Source: Actinomycetota bacterium
GTDB lineage: Bacteria > Actinomycetota > Acidimicrobiia > Spongiisociales > ZC4RG35
Assembly (NCBI GenBank): GCA_022615295.1
Contig: JAKEHF010000058.1
Coordinates: 1-13,174, forward strand
Direction: 5' to 3'
Length of the DNA stretch: 13,174 nucleotides
Shown in pieces: positions 1-6,029 of this stretch. The translations under genes and the position numbers were made by a program. The notes below the pieces were generated by a model. The model made no database searches. It was given only the letters and a program-made list of their open reading frames with translations, and had not been told where the DNA came from. Every line of letters begins with the position of its first letter. Position 1 is the first letter of the stretch.

Positions 1-1245
1 AAGATGTCGGGGATCCTCCAGGAGACGTTCAACGTCAGCGGGGCCCTCCTCGTCCGTCTCTTCGGGCGTTGGGACCAGGAGCGGGACCGATTCGGCAGGC
101 AGGCCGAGCTGGTCAGGGACTGGTCGATAAGACGGGCGATGGTGGGTCGTGGCTTCTTCGCCGCCCTCGGCCTGATCTCGGCGATGGCAACGGCCGCCGT
201 GTTCTGGGTGGGAGGGCTTCTCGTGATCCAGGGGGCGATCTCGCTGGGCACGATCGTGATGTTCTCGGCCCTTTTGGGCCAGCTGTATGGCCCGCTCTCA
301 GCCCTCGCCAACGCTCGGGTCGAGCTCGCCTCGTCATTGGTCTCGTTCGAGAGGGTGTTCGAGGTCATGGATCTGGACCCCGACGTTCCCGCGCCTCTCC
401 AACCTGTCGCCATGGTGCCGGCGACGGGTCGTGTCGTCTTCGACGACGTCTCCTTCAGGTATGAGACGGGGAAGCCGGAGGGGCTGGAGGCGGTGCGACG
501 CTTCTGGAGCACCGACGACGACGAGTCACCCCTCCCGCGGCAGACCTCGTCGCGAGCCCAAGCCCTCAGCGATGTCAGCTTCGTGGCCGAGCCCGGCTCG
601 CTGACCGCTCTCGTCGGCCCCTCAGGCGCCGGGAAGACCACCATCTCCTACCTCGTCCCTCGTCTGTACGACGTAACCACGGGGTCGATCACCATCGACG
701 GCAAGGATGTGCGGGATGTCGCACCCACCGATCTGGCCGCGACCGTCGGTGTGGTCACCCAGGAGACGTATCTCTTCCACGACACCATCGCCGCCAATCT
801 CCGATATGCCCGGCCCGAGGCGACCGACGAGGAGTTGGTGGCCGCCGCCCGTGCCGCCAACATCCACGACCTGATAATCCGTCTATCGGATGGCTATGGG
901 ACGATCGTTGGGGAACGGGGTTACCGATTGTCGGGTGGGGAGAAGCAGCGCATCGCGATCGCCCGGGTCCTTCTCGCCGACCCCCGGGTCCTGATACTCG
1001 ACGAGGCGACCTCGCACCTCGACTCACGCTCCGAGGCCCTCATCCAGGAGGCCCTCGAGGTGCTCATGGAGGGCCGCACCTCGATCGTCATCGCCCACCG
1101 GCTGTCAACGGTCCGCAAGGCCGACCAGATACTGGTGGTCGACGAGGGAAGGGTCGTGGAGAGGGGGGACCACGAGGAGCTGATGGCGGCCCGGGGGCTC
1201 TACGCCGAGCTCTATCAGACCCAGTTCCGGTTGGTCGCCAGCTAG
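1..1245 (+). CDS. ABC exporter half-transporter, 3' part (TMD C-terminus plus ATP-binding domain), 5'-truncated
   Basis: The reading frame is open from base 1, so the start and first transmembrane helices lie upstream of the window. What remains is the end of an exporter-type membrane domain, with hydrophobic helices at about bases 150-235 and 240-330, followed by a complete nucleotide-binding domain. The ATPase motifs are intact: A-loop Tyr at 460-462, Walker A GPSGAGKTT at 616-642, signature LSGGE at 928-942, Walker B ending LILDEAT near 988-1011, and the H-loop His at 1096-1098. Such proteins work as dimers in the cytoplasmic membrane and export lipids, drugs or peptides; the substrate is not readable here. 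Odd point: about 33 codons (463-561), charged and proline-containing, separate the A-loop from the next beta strand, where most relatives have only a few residues. The stop TAG (1243-1245) interlocks with the stop of the convergent gene. The exporter family call is firm; any more specific name would be a guess. Confidence 0.93.
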   Translation, partial: KMSGILQETFNVSGALLVRLFGRWDQERDRFGRQAELVRDWSIRRAMVGRGFFAALGLISAMATAAVFWVGGLLVIQGAISLGTIVMFSALLGQLYGPLSALANARVELASSLVSFERVFEVMDLDPDVPAPLQPVAMVPATGRVVFDDVSFRYETGKPEGLEAVRRFWSTDDDESPLPRQTSSRAQALSDVSFVAEPGSLTALVGPSGAGKTTISYLVPRLYDVTTGSITIDGKDVRDVAPTDLAATVGVVTQETYLFHDTIAANLRYARPEATDEELVAAARAANIHDLIIRLSDGYGTIVGERGYRLSGGEKQRIAIARVLLADPRVLILDEATSHLDSRSEALIQEALEVLMEGRTSIVIAHRLSTVRKADQILVVDEGRVVERGDHEELMAARGLYAELYQTQFRLVAS

Positions 1246-1595
1246 GCGCCCCTGGTCAGGTTCTCGAACATCAACGACTGGGTCGTCGCCAGGAGAAGTA
1301 TCCCGCCGTCGTGGGCAAGCCAGAGGTGGGGGCCGGCCTTGAGCCAGACACGTTTGGGGAGGGCGTCGAGATTCCGACGACGACGGGGTGTGGGCGGGGC
1401 ATAGGCCAGGACCCAGGGTGAGGGGGCGCCCAAGGCGTCGATCGGACCGAGGAGGTCATAGGACCCGAACAACGCCGCCACCGCCTCGGCCGGGTCGACC
1501 GGGCCCGACGTCGAGAGCCAATCGATCCGCCCACAGTCGGGACATGCCGTCACCGCTATCTCGTTCACCCACACCGGTTTGTGATCGCAGGTCAT
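1242..1595 (-). CDS. Small hypothetical protein with N-terminal CPDCG (zinc-ribbon-like) motif
   Basis: A 117-residue protein of unknown function. It opens with Cys3 and His5 in a TCDHKP stretch, followed by CPDCG at about residues 18-22, so there are enough Cys/His ligands for a small metal-binding knuckle. The rest has no transmembrane helix and no motif I recognise. An arginine cluster (PRRRRN) lies in the middle, and the C-terminal half is rich in Trp and Leu. I believe it is real because G/C at third codon positions is strong along the whole length and the gene exactly fills the space up to the convergent ABC gene. Its stop TAG (complement of 1242-1244) shares the tetranucleotide CTAG with the ABC stop. 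No Shine-Dalgarno precedes the ATG. A TAGCTT box lies 8 bases upstream, so translation may be leaderless. The metal-binding idea is inference from the Cys/His pattern only. Confidence 0.72.
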   Translation of the reverse strand: MTCDHKPVWVNEIAVTACPDCGRIDWLSTSGPVDPAEAVAALFGSYDLLGPIDALGAPSPWVLAYAPPTPRRRRNLDALPKRVWLKAGPHLWLAHDGGILLLATTQSLMFENLTRGA

Positions 1596-1603
1596 CGATC
1601 GAG

Positions 1604-1609
1604 AAGCTA
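1604..1609 (-). promoter_or_regulatory. Putative -10 box (TAGCTT) of a leaderless transcript for the small hypothetical gene
   Basis: On the minus strand TAGCTT ends 8 bases before the ATG at 1595. This is the spacing expected if transcription begins at or next to the start codon, as is common in actinobacteria. No convincing -35 hexamer is visible, and no Shine-Dalgarno precedes the ATG. The call rests on position and the TANNNT pattern only. Confidence 0.3.
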
Positions 1610-1643
1610 CGAAGTGGGTGGGACAGATTTTGGGCGGGACTTT

Positions 1644-1659
1644 CGGCCATATAGGGCCG
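1644..1659 (-). terminator. Weak hairpin between the usp stop and the downstream hypothetical gene
   Basis: Five-base arms CGGCC and GGCCG flank a six-base A/T-rich loop, 23 bases downstream of the usp-like stop codon on the minus strand. There is no T tract after the stem, so this would be an atypical, GC-only terminator. It could equally be part of the promoter region of the following gene. The 86-base gap (1596-1681) holds nothing else I can support. Confidence 0.2.
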
Positions 1660-1681
1660 GGCCATCCCTAGTGACCCGTCG

Positions 1682-2191
1682 CTAGAGCTCGATGATCGGC
1701 ATCTCCTGGGTGTCCTCGATCCGGGACCCGGGGACCAGGAGGACGGGGAGCTTCGAGTTGACCATGACCCGTGCCGACACGCTCTTCCAGGCCTCCTCGG
1801 TGAAGAGGCGTCGCGTGGCGCCGAGTATCACCAGGTCGGCGTCGATGGCGTCCGCGGTCTGGATTATGGCCTCGGCCGGGTCGTCGCCCTCGACAAATCT
1901 CACGTCGGCGTCGATGTCGACCGCGGCCAGGGCAGCGCAGATCGGGTCGACCGCCCGCTGGCCCCTCTCCTCCAGATAGCGGGCCGCCTTCTCCTCGGCG
2001 CTGGCCGACGAGTCGGGGGTGTCGTCGAGGAACGATCTCCTCACGTTGTCGTCGAGGGATTCGAGGAACGAGCGGGGGACCCGGACGACCGTCATGACTG
2101 TCACTTCGCGTCGGTCGCCAATGAGCATCTTGCAGAAGTCTGCGACCGGGCCGGCAGGCAGGACGCCGGTGGTGGCGACGAGGATGCGCAC
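1682..2191 (-). CDS. Universal stress protein (UspA)-like protein with degenerate nucleotide-binding loop
   Basis: A 169-residue single-domain UspA-fold protein. The N-terminal beta strand reads RILVATTG, and the C-terminal half has the typical DADLVILGATRR strand-loop followed by SVSARVMVNSKLPVLLVPG. USPs are cytoplasmic dimers linked to stress survival, some of them ATP-binding. The canonical loop G-x2-G-x9-G-S/T is only partly kept: Gly124 is present, but the second glycine is Arg127 and the third is Lys136, so ATP binding is doubtful. I chose the GTG at 2191 because it immediately precedes the first strand and has a TATTGT box 6 bases upstream. An in-frame ATG at 2206 would add MYCRS. Neither start has a Shine-Dalgarno. 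The gene is divergent from the SDR gene, with at most 27 bases between their starts. The reading frame stays open well upstream, but that part lies antisense to the SDR gene and is not coding. Confidence 0.85.
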   Translation of the reverse strand: MRILVATTGVLPAGPVADFCKMLIGDRREVTVMTVVRVPRSFLESLDDNVRRSFLDDTPDSSASAEEKAARYLEERGQRAVDPICAALAAVDIDADVRFVEGDDPAEAIIQTADAIDADLVILGATRRLFTEEAWKSVSARVMVNSKLPVLLVPGSRIEDTQEMPIIEL

Positions 2192-2197
2192 GGACCG

Positions 2198-2203
2198 ACA
2201 ATA
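2198..2203 (-). promoter_or_regulatory. Putative -10 box (TATTGT) for leaderless usp-like transcript, in a divergent intergenic patch
   Basis: TATTGT on the minus strand ends 6 bases before the GTG at 2191, a spacing that places +1 on the start codon. It sits in the only A/T-rich patch between the divergent usp-like and SDR genes. The same bases read ACAATA on the plus strand, so the two promoters may overlap. No good -35 element is visible on either strand. Confidence 0.33.
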
Positions 2204-2206
2204 CAT

Positions 2207-2218
2207 GGGAGGGGGTAC
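2207..2218 (+). promoter_or_regulatory. Strong Shine-Dalgarno site that fixes the SDR start
   Basis: A purine run, GGGAGGGGG, contains GGAGG (2208-2212) six bases before the ATG at 2219. This is the best ribosome-binding site in the window and supports the upstream ATG over the internal GTG codons nearer the SDR glycine motif. Confidence 0.7.
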
Positions 2219-3040
2219 ATGAGCCTGGGTGACGACCACTACCGTCCAATCGATGAGGTGGGTGTGATTGCCTCCGTTGATGGGAAGGTCGCCGTCGTCA
2301 CCGGGGCCAGCCGTGGCATCGGGCTGGCCACCGTCGTCGAGCTGGCGCGAAGCGGCGCCGCCGGGGTGACCATCACGGCTCGGAAGCCGGAGAACCTCGA
2401 GGCCGCTCTGGGCGTGCTTCGCGATGCCGACGTGGCCGATGACCTGGTGATGGCTCTCCCCGCCCGGGCCGACTCCGAGGAGGCGGCCGCGGAGACGGCG
2501 ACGGCGACGGTCGATCGATTCGGCTCGCTCGACATCCTGGTCAACAATGCCGGCACGAACCCGTCGGCGGGGAATCTGATGGACGTCGACCTCGGGGCGC
2601 TCGACAAGACGTGGGCGGTAAACATGAGGGCCCCCCTCCTCTGGGTCCGGGCCGCCTATCACACCTGGATGGGGACACACGGCGGCTCTGTGGTCAATGT
2701 GGCGTCGGTGGCCGGTCTCCGCCCCAGCCCCCTGATGGGCGCATACAACATCTCCAAGGCGGGGCTCATCCACATGACCCGTCAACTCGCCCACGAGCTC
2801 GCCCCCGGGATCAGGGTAAATGCGGTTGCGCCGGCGGTCGTGAGGACGAGGCTCGCCGGCATGCTCCTCGAGAACGAGGAGATGACCGCCAGGATGCACC
2901 CCCTGGGCCGTGTCGGTGAGCCCGAGGAAGTGGCTCGTCTCATCGTGTATCTGGCCTCTGACGCCGCCGCCTGGATGACCGGGGCGATCGTGCCCATCGA
3001 CGGCGGCGTGGTCGGTGCGGCCTCGTCGGGGATCTCGTGA
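2219..3040 (+). CDS. Short-chain dehydrogenase/reductase (SDR), classical type
   Basis: A 273-residue NAD(P)-dependent oxidoreductase with every classical SDR landmark: cofactor-binding TGASRGIG (28-35), NNAG (109-112), and the tetrad Asn135, Ser163, Tyr176 and Lys180 (in YNISK). The Arg at 55, after the second strand, suggests NADP(H) preference. The C-terminus has the usual RVNAVAPAVVRT and GAIVPIDGG segments. A roughly 20-residue N-terminal tail precedes the Rossmann fold; the start is fixed by a strong Shine-Dalgarno. The stop TGA overlaps the GTG of cofG by four bases (GTGA), so the two are translationally coupled and almost surely co-transcribed. The overall pattern resembles FabG-like ketoreductases and sugar/alcohol dehydrogenases, and the substrate cannot be assigned. 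A role with the deazaflavin genes is suggested only by position. Confidence 0.95.
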   Translation: MSLGDDHYRPIDEVGVIASVDGKVAVVTGASRGIGLATVVELARSGAAGVTITARKPENLEAALGVLRDADVADDLVMALPARADSEEAAAETATATVDRFGSLDILVNNAGTNPSAGNLMDVDLGALDKTWAVNMRAPLLWVRAAYHTWMGTHGGSVVNVASVAGLRPSPLMGAYNISKAGLIHMTRQLAHELAPGIRVNAVAPAVVRTRLAGMLLENEEMTARMHPLGRVGEPEEVARLIVYLASDAAAWMTGAIVPIDGGVVGAASSGIS

Positions 3041-4170
3041 CCCACCCCGCAGCCGACCCCGGGCTGGCGCTCGACTACCTGGTGGGACGTGTCGATGACG
3101 AGCCGTTGCTCCATCATGCCGGAGTGCTCCGCGATGAAGGTAGGGGACGTGTCGTCACCTACAGCCGGAAGGTCTTCATCCCCCTGACCACGCTCTGCGT
3201 AGACAGCTGCAGCTACTGCACCTTTGCCAAGCCGCCGGGCCAGGGCGGGGTGTACCTGGTGCCGGAACAGGTGCTGGCCATAGCCGCGGCCGGGGCCGAG
3301 CGGGGGTGCACCGAAGCCCTGTTCACCCTCGGGGACCGTCCCGAGACCAGATGGTCTCAGGCCAGGGAGTTCCTCGAGACTCAGGGCATGACGACGACCC
3401 TCGAGTACGTGGCCGCCATGTCCCGGCTGGTCCGGGAGGAGACCGGTCTCTTCCCGCATGCCAATCCGGGGCTCCTCGACGACGCTGCCATGGGATTGCT
3501 CAGACCCTTCAACGTCTCCATGGGGATGATGCTCGAGAACGTCTCGCCCCGGCTCACCGAGCCGGGGATGCCACACCACGGGACGGTGACCAAGCACCCC
3601 GCCGACCGCATCGCCACCATCGAGTCCGCAGGCCGGGTCCGGGTGCCCTTCACCACCGGGATCCTGGTCGGCATCGGCGAGAGACCCGATGAGATCGTCG
3701 ACTCCCTATTCATGCTGCGGCGGCTGGCCGATCGTGACGGCGCCATCCAGGAGGTGATCGTCCAGAACTTCCGAGCCAAGGCCGACACCAGGATGCGGCG
3801 CTCGGCCGAGCCGGTGCCTCGATGGTTCGCCCGCGTCGTCGCCCTGGCCCGCTGGGTGATGGGGCCCGAGGCCAACATCCAGGTGCCCCCCAACCTGACC
3901 GACGACTTCGGTCAGTACCTCGCCGCCGGGATCAACGACTGGGGCGGGGTGTCGCCGGTGACCATCGACTTTGTGAATCCGGAGGCGCCTTGGCCGCATC
4001 TGGGAATGCTGGAGGAGAGAACCAGGTTGGCCGGATTCGAGTTGCGCCCCAGACTGCCCGTCTACCCCGAGTACATCGACCCCACCTGGATCGACTCCGG
4101 TCTCCTCCCGTCGGTGATGGCTGCGGTCGACGAGACCGGTCTCGTCCCTGCTGAGGCGGCGGTGGGATGA
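3037..4170 (+). CDS. cofG: 7,8-didemethyl-8-hydroxy-5-deazariboflavin (FO) synthase, CofG subunit
   Basis: A 377-residue radical-SAM enzyme. It performs the second step of FO synthesis, turning the CofH product into the 5-deazaflavin chromophore of coenzyme F420. The [4Fe-4S]-binding CxxxCxxC is present as Cys54, Cys58 and Cys61 in LCVDSCSYCTF. Further hallmarks are FTLGDRPE, MLENVSPRL, TTGILVGIGE, IQEVIVQNFRAK and DWGGVSPVT, which match CofG and the N-terminal half of FbiC. The length is normal for a stand-alone CofG. The GTG start lies inside the SDR stop (GTGA overlap), and the stop overlaps the cofH start (ATGA), so expression is coupled in the order SDR-cofG-cofH. In many actinobacteria the two activities are fused as FbiC; here they are separate proteins. 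The assignment is firm from the motifs. Confidence 0.96.
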   Translation: MTHPAADPGLALDYLVGRVDDEPLLHHAGVLRDEGRGRVVTYSRKVFIPLTTLCVDSCSYCTFAKPPGQGGVYLVPEQVLAIAAAGAERGCTEALFTLGDRPETRWSQAREFLETQGMTTTLEYVAAMSRLVREETGLFPHANPGLLDDAAMGLLRPFNVSMGMMLENVSPRLTEPGMPHHGTVTKHPADRIATIESAGRVRVPFTTGILVGIGERPDEIVDSLFMLRRLADRDGAIQEVIVQNFRAKADTRMRRSAEPVPRWFARVVALARWVMGPEANIQVPPNLTDDFGQYLAAGINDWGGVSPVTIDFVNPEAPWPHLGMLEERTRLAGFELRPRLPVYPEYIDPTWIDSGLLPSVMAAVDETGLVPAEAAVG

Positions 4171-6029
4171 GAACGGTGACCTTCCTGCGGTCTCGACCCG
4201 CCGAGTCGCTGGCCGAGCCGACCGCGGTCAGCCGGCGACGTGAGGGGACCACGACCGTCGAGATGGAGTCGCCAACACAGGCGGACGTGGCCGGAGGGAC
4301 CGCCGGCGGTCTGCTCATCGCCTCATCGGACCCCGCGGTGAGCGGAGCGGCCTCGTACATCGTCAGCCCCGGGGAAGCCCTTGCCCTGGCGGCCTCGGGC
4401 GTCGCCCCCTGGCGGATCACCATCCGCAACGAGGGGACCCGGGAGGAGGTGCTCGACGCCCTGGCTCGCAGCAAAGCCTCCTATCTCAGGACCCGTCGTT
4501 CCGAGGTGGGCGTGATCGCGCCGCTCACCGAGCTCCCCGGGGTGACAGCGGTCGTCTCGGTGTTCGTGGATGACATCGACCAGGCGCTGGCAGCGATCGG
4601 CGACGGCGCAGGAGATCTTGTGCTGCGGGACTGGAGTGTCGAGCGCATCGGGGAGCTGCGCGAAGCGGTCGGCGAGCTGACCGAGCGCACCGCCTATCCG
4701 ATCGGTGTCGACATCGACGCGGCACGGGACGAGCTACCCGACTCCGTCTTCACCGTCTGGCTGGGGCTCACCGATGGCTCCGGTGCAGCCCGGCCCCGTC
4801 ATCGGTGGGCGCCGGGGATGGATGTCGAGCCCCCGGTCCCCGCCGGGCGGATCTCGGCCGAGTGGCTCGACGCCATATGGGTCGAGGGACGTCCTGCGGA
4901 AGGGATCAGGGGGGCCGGTGCCCTGCGCCCGATCCTCGAGCGTGCCCTGTCGGGGGAGCCGCCCGACGTGGAGGAGATGACACGGCTGTTCATGGCGCGG
5001 GGGGATCAGGTGGACGCCATCGCCTATGTCGCCGACCTCCTCAGAGAGATCGTGGTGGGCGACACCGTGACCTATGTGGTCAACCGCAACATCAACTACA
5101 CCAATCTCTGCTACTTCAAATGCGGCTTTTGCGCCTTCTCCAAAGGCCCCAAGTCGCTCAACCTTCGGGGGGACCCCTATCTGATGGGGATCGACGAGAT
5201 AGTGGGTCATGCACGGGAGGCCTGGGACCGTGGCGCCACCGAGGTCACGCTCCAGGGCGGGATTCACCCCGACTTCACCGGCAACTTCTACCGCGAGATC
5301 GTGGAGGCCATAAAGGCCGAGCTCCCCGAGATGCACATCCACGGCTTCACCCCACTGGAGGTGTGGCAGGGAGCCGAGACCCTCGGCATCAGCGTGCGTC
5401 GGTTCCTCACCGACCTGCGGGATGCCGGGCTGGGGACACTGCCTGGCACGGCCGCCGAGATCCTCGACGATGACGTCCGTGAGCATCTCTGCCCGGACAA
5501 GATTCGCACGGCCCAATGGGCCGAGGTGATGATCACGGCCCACGAGCTGGGTCTGCGGGCGACCTCGACGATCATGTTCGGCCACATCGACCACCCCCGC
5601 TCCTGGGCCAACCATCTCGAGGTGATCCGCCACATCCAACGTCGCACGGGCGGGTTCACCGAGATGGTGCCCCTTCCCTTCGTCCACATGGGTGCCCCGA
5701 TATTTCTCAGAGGCCGCTCCCGGCCCGGTCCCACATGGGACGAGGTGGTGCTCGTCCACGCGGTGTCCCGCATCGCCTTCCACGGGCTGATCGACAACAT
5801 CCAGGCCTCCTGGGTGAAGCTGGGTCTGGATGGAGGGGCCCGGCTTCTCGACGCCGGGTGCAACGACCTGGGGGGAACCCTGATGGGCGAGATCATCACC
5901 CGCAGCGCCGGAGCCGAGCACGGCCAGGAGGTGACACCGGCTCAGTTCCGCGAGGTCATCGCCTCTGTCGGTCGCACCCCGGCCCAGCGCAATACCACCT
6001 ACGAGATCCTCGTCCCAGGGTCGTCCTAG
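4167..6029 (+). CDS. cofH: FO synthase CofH subunit (tyrosine 4-hydroxyphenyl transferase) with a ~250-residue N-terminal extension of unknown function
   Basis: A 620-residue protein. Residues ~254-620 form a normal-length CofH, the radical-SAM enzyme that couples a tyrosine-derived fragment to 5-amino-6-(D-ribitylamino)uracil. The cluster ligands are Cys315, Cys319 and Cys322 in NLCYFKCGFCAF. Family hallmarks follow: VTLQGGIHPD, LPGTAAEILDD, MFGHIDHPRSW, FTEMVPLPFVHM, QASWVKLG and NDLGGTLMGE. The first ~253 residues are not part of canonical CofH: a low-complexity, probably disordered stretch (1-60), then what looks like alternating strands and helices (about 64-200), e.g. VTAVVSVFVDD and GDLVLRDW, then a Pro/Arg-rich linker. 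This region has no cysteine. It is clearly coding, with strong third-position G/C bias, and it contains the cofG-overlapping ATG. Its role is unknown; docking of CofG or handling of the unstable intermediate are guesses. The stop interlocks with the lhr stop (CTAG, 6026-6029). Confidence 0.93.
   Translation: MRTVTFLRSRPAESLAEPTAVSRRREGTTTVEMESPTQADVAGGTAGGLLIASSDPAVSGAASYIVSPGEALALAASGVAPWRITIRNEGTREEVLDALARSKASYLRTRRSEVGVIAPLTELPGVTAVVSVFVDDIDQALAAIGDGAGDLVLRDWSVERIGELREAVGELTERTAYPIGVDIDAARDELPDSVFTVWLGLTDGSGAARPRHRWAPGMDVEPPVPAGRISAEWLDAIWVEGRPAEGIRGAGALRPILERALSGEPPDVEEMTRLFMARGDQVDAIAYVADLLREIVVGDTVTYVVNRNINYTNLCYFKCGFCAFSKGPKSLNLRGDPYLMGIDEIVGHAREAWDRGATEVTLQGGIHPDFTGNFYREIVEAIKAELPEMHIHGFTPLEVWQGAETLGISVRRFLTDLRDAGLGTLPGTAAEILDDDVREHLCPDKIRTAQWAEVMITAHELGLRATSTIMFGHIDHPRSWANHLEVIRHIQRRTGGFTEMVPLPFVHMGAPIFLRGRSRPGPTWDEVVLVHAVSRIAFHGLIDNIQASWVKLGLDGGARLLDAGCNDLGGTLMGEIITRSAGAEHGQEVTPAQFREVIASVGRTPAQRNTTYEILVPGSS

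Noticed and set aside
2207..2899. Upstream extension of the usp-like frame to give a 405-residue protein
   Set aside because: The added part is antisense to the SDR catalytic core and has no recognisable domain. The UspA fold begins at RILVATTG, next to the GTG at 2191.
2782..3597. Minus-strand frame (271 codons) over the SDR/cofG junction
   Set aside because: It spans two firm genes on the opposite strand and has no family motif.
4560..4680. Resemblance of CofH residues ~129-174 to a strand-helix unit of archaeal-type 3-dehydroquinate synthase
   Set aside because: Only one generic beta-alpha pattern fits, and none of the downstream signature residues of that family are present. Kept as unrecognised.
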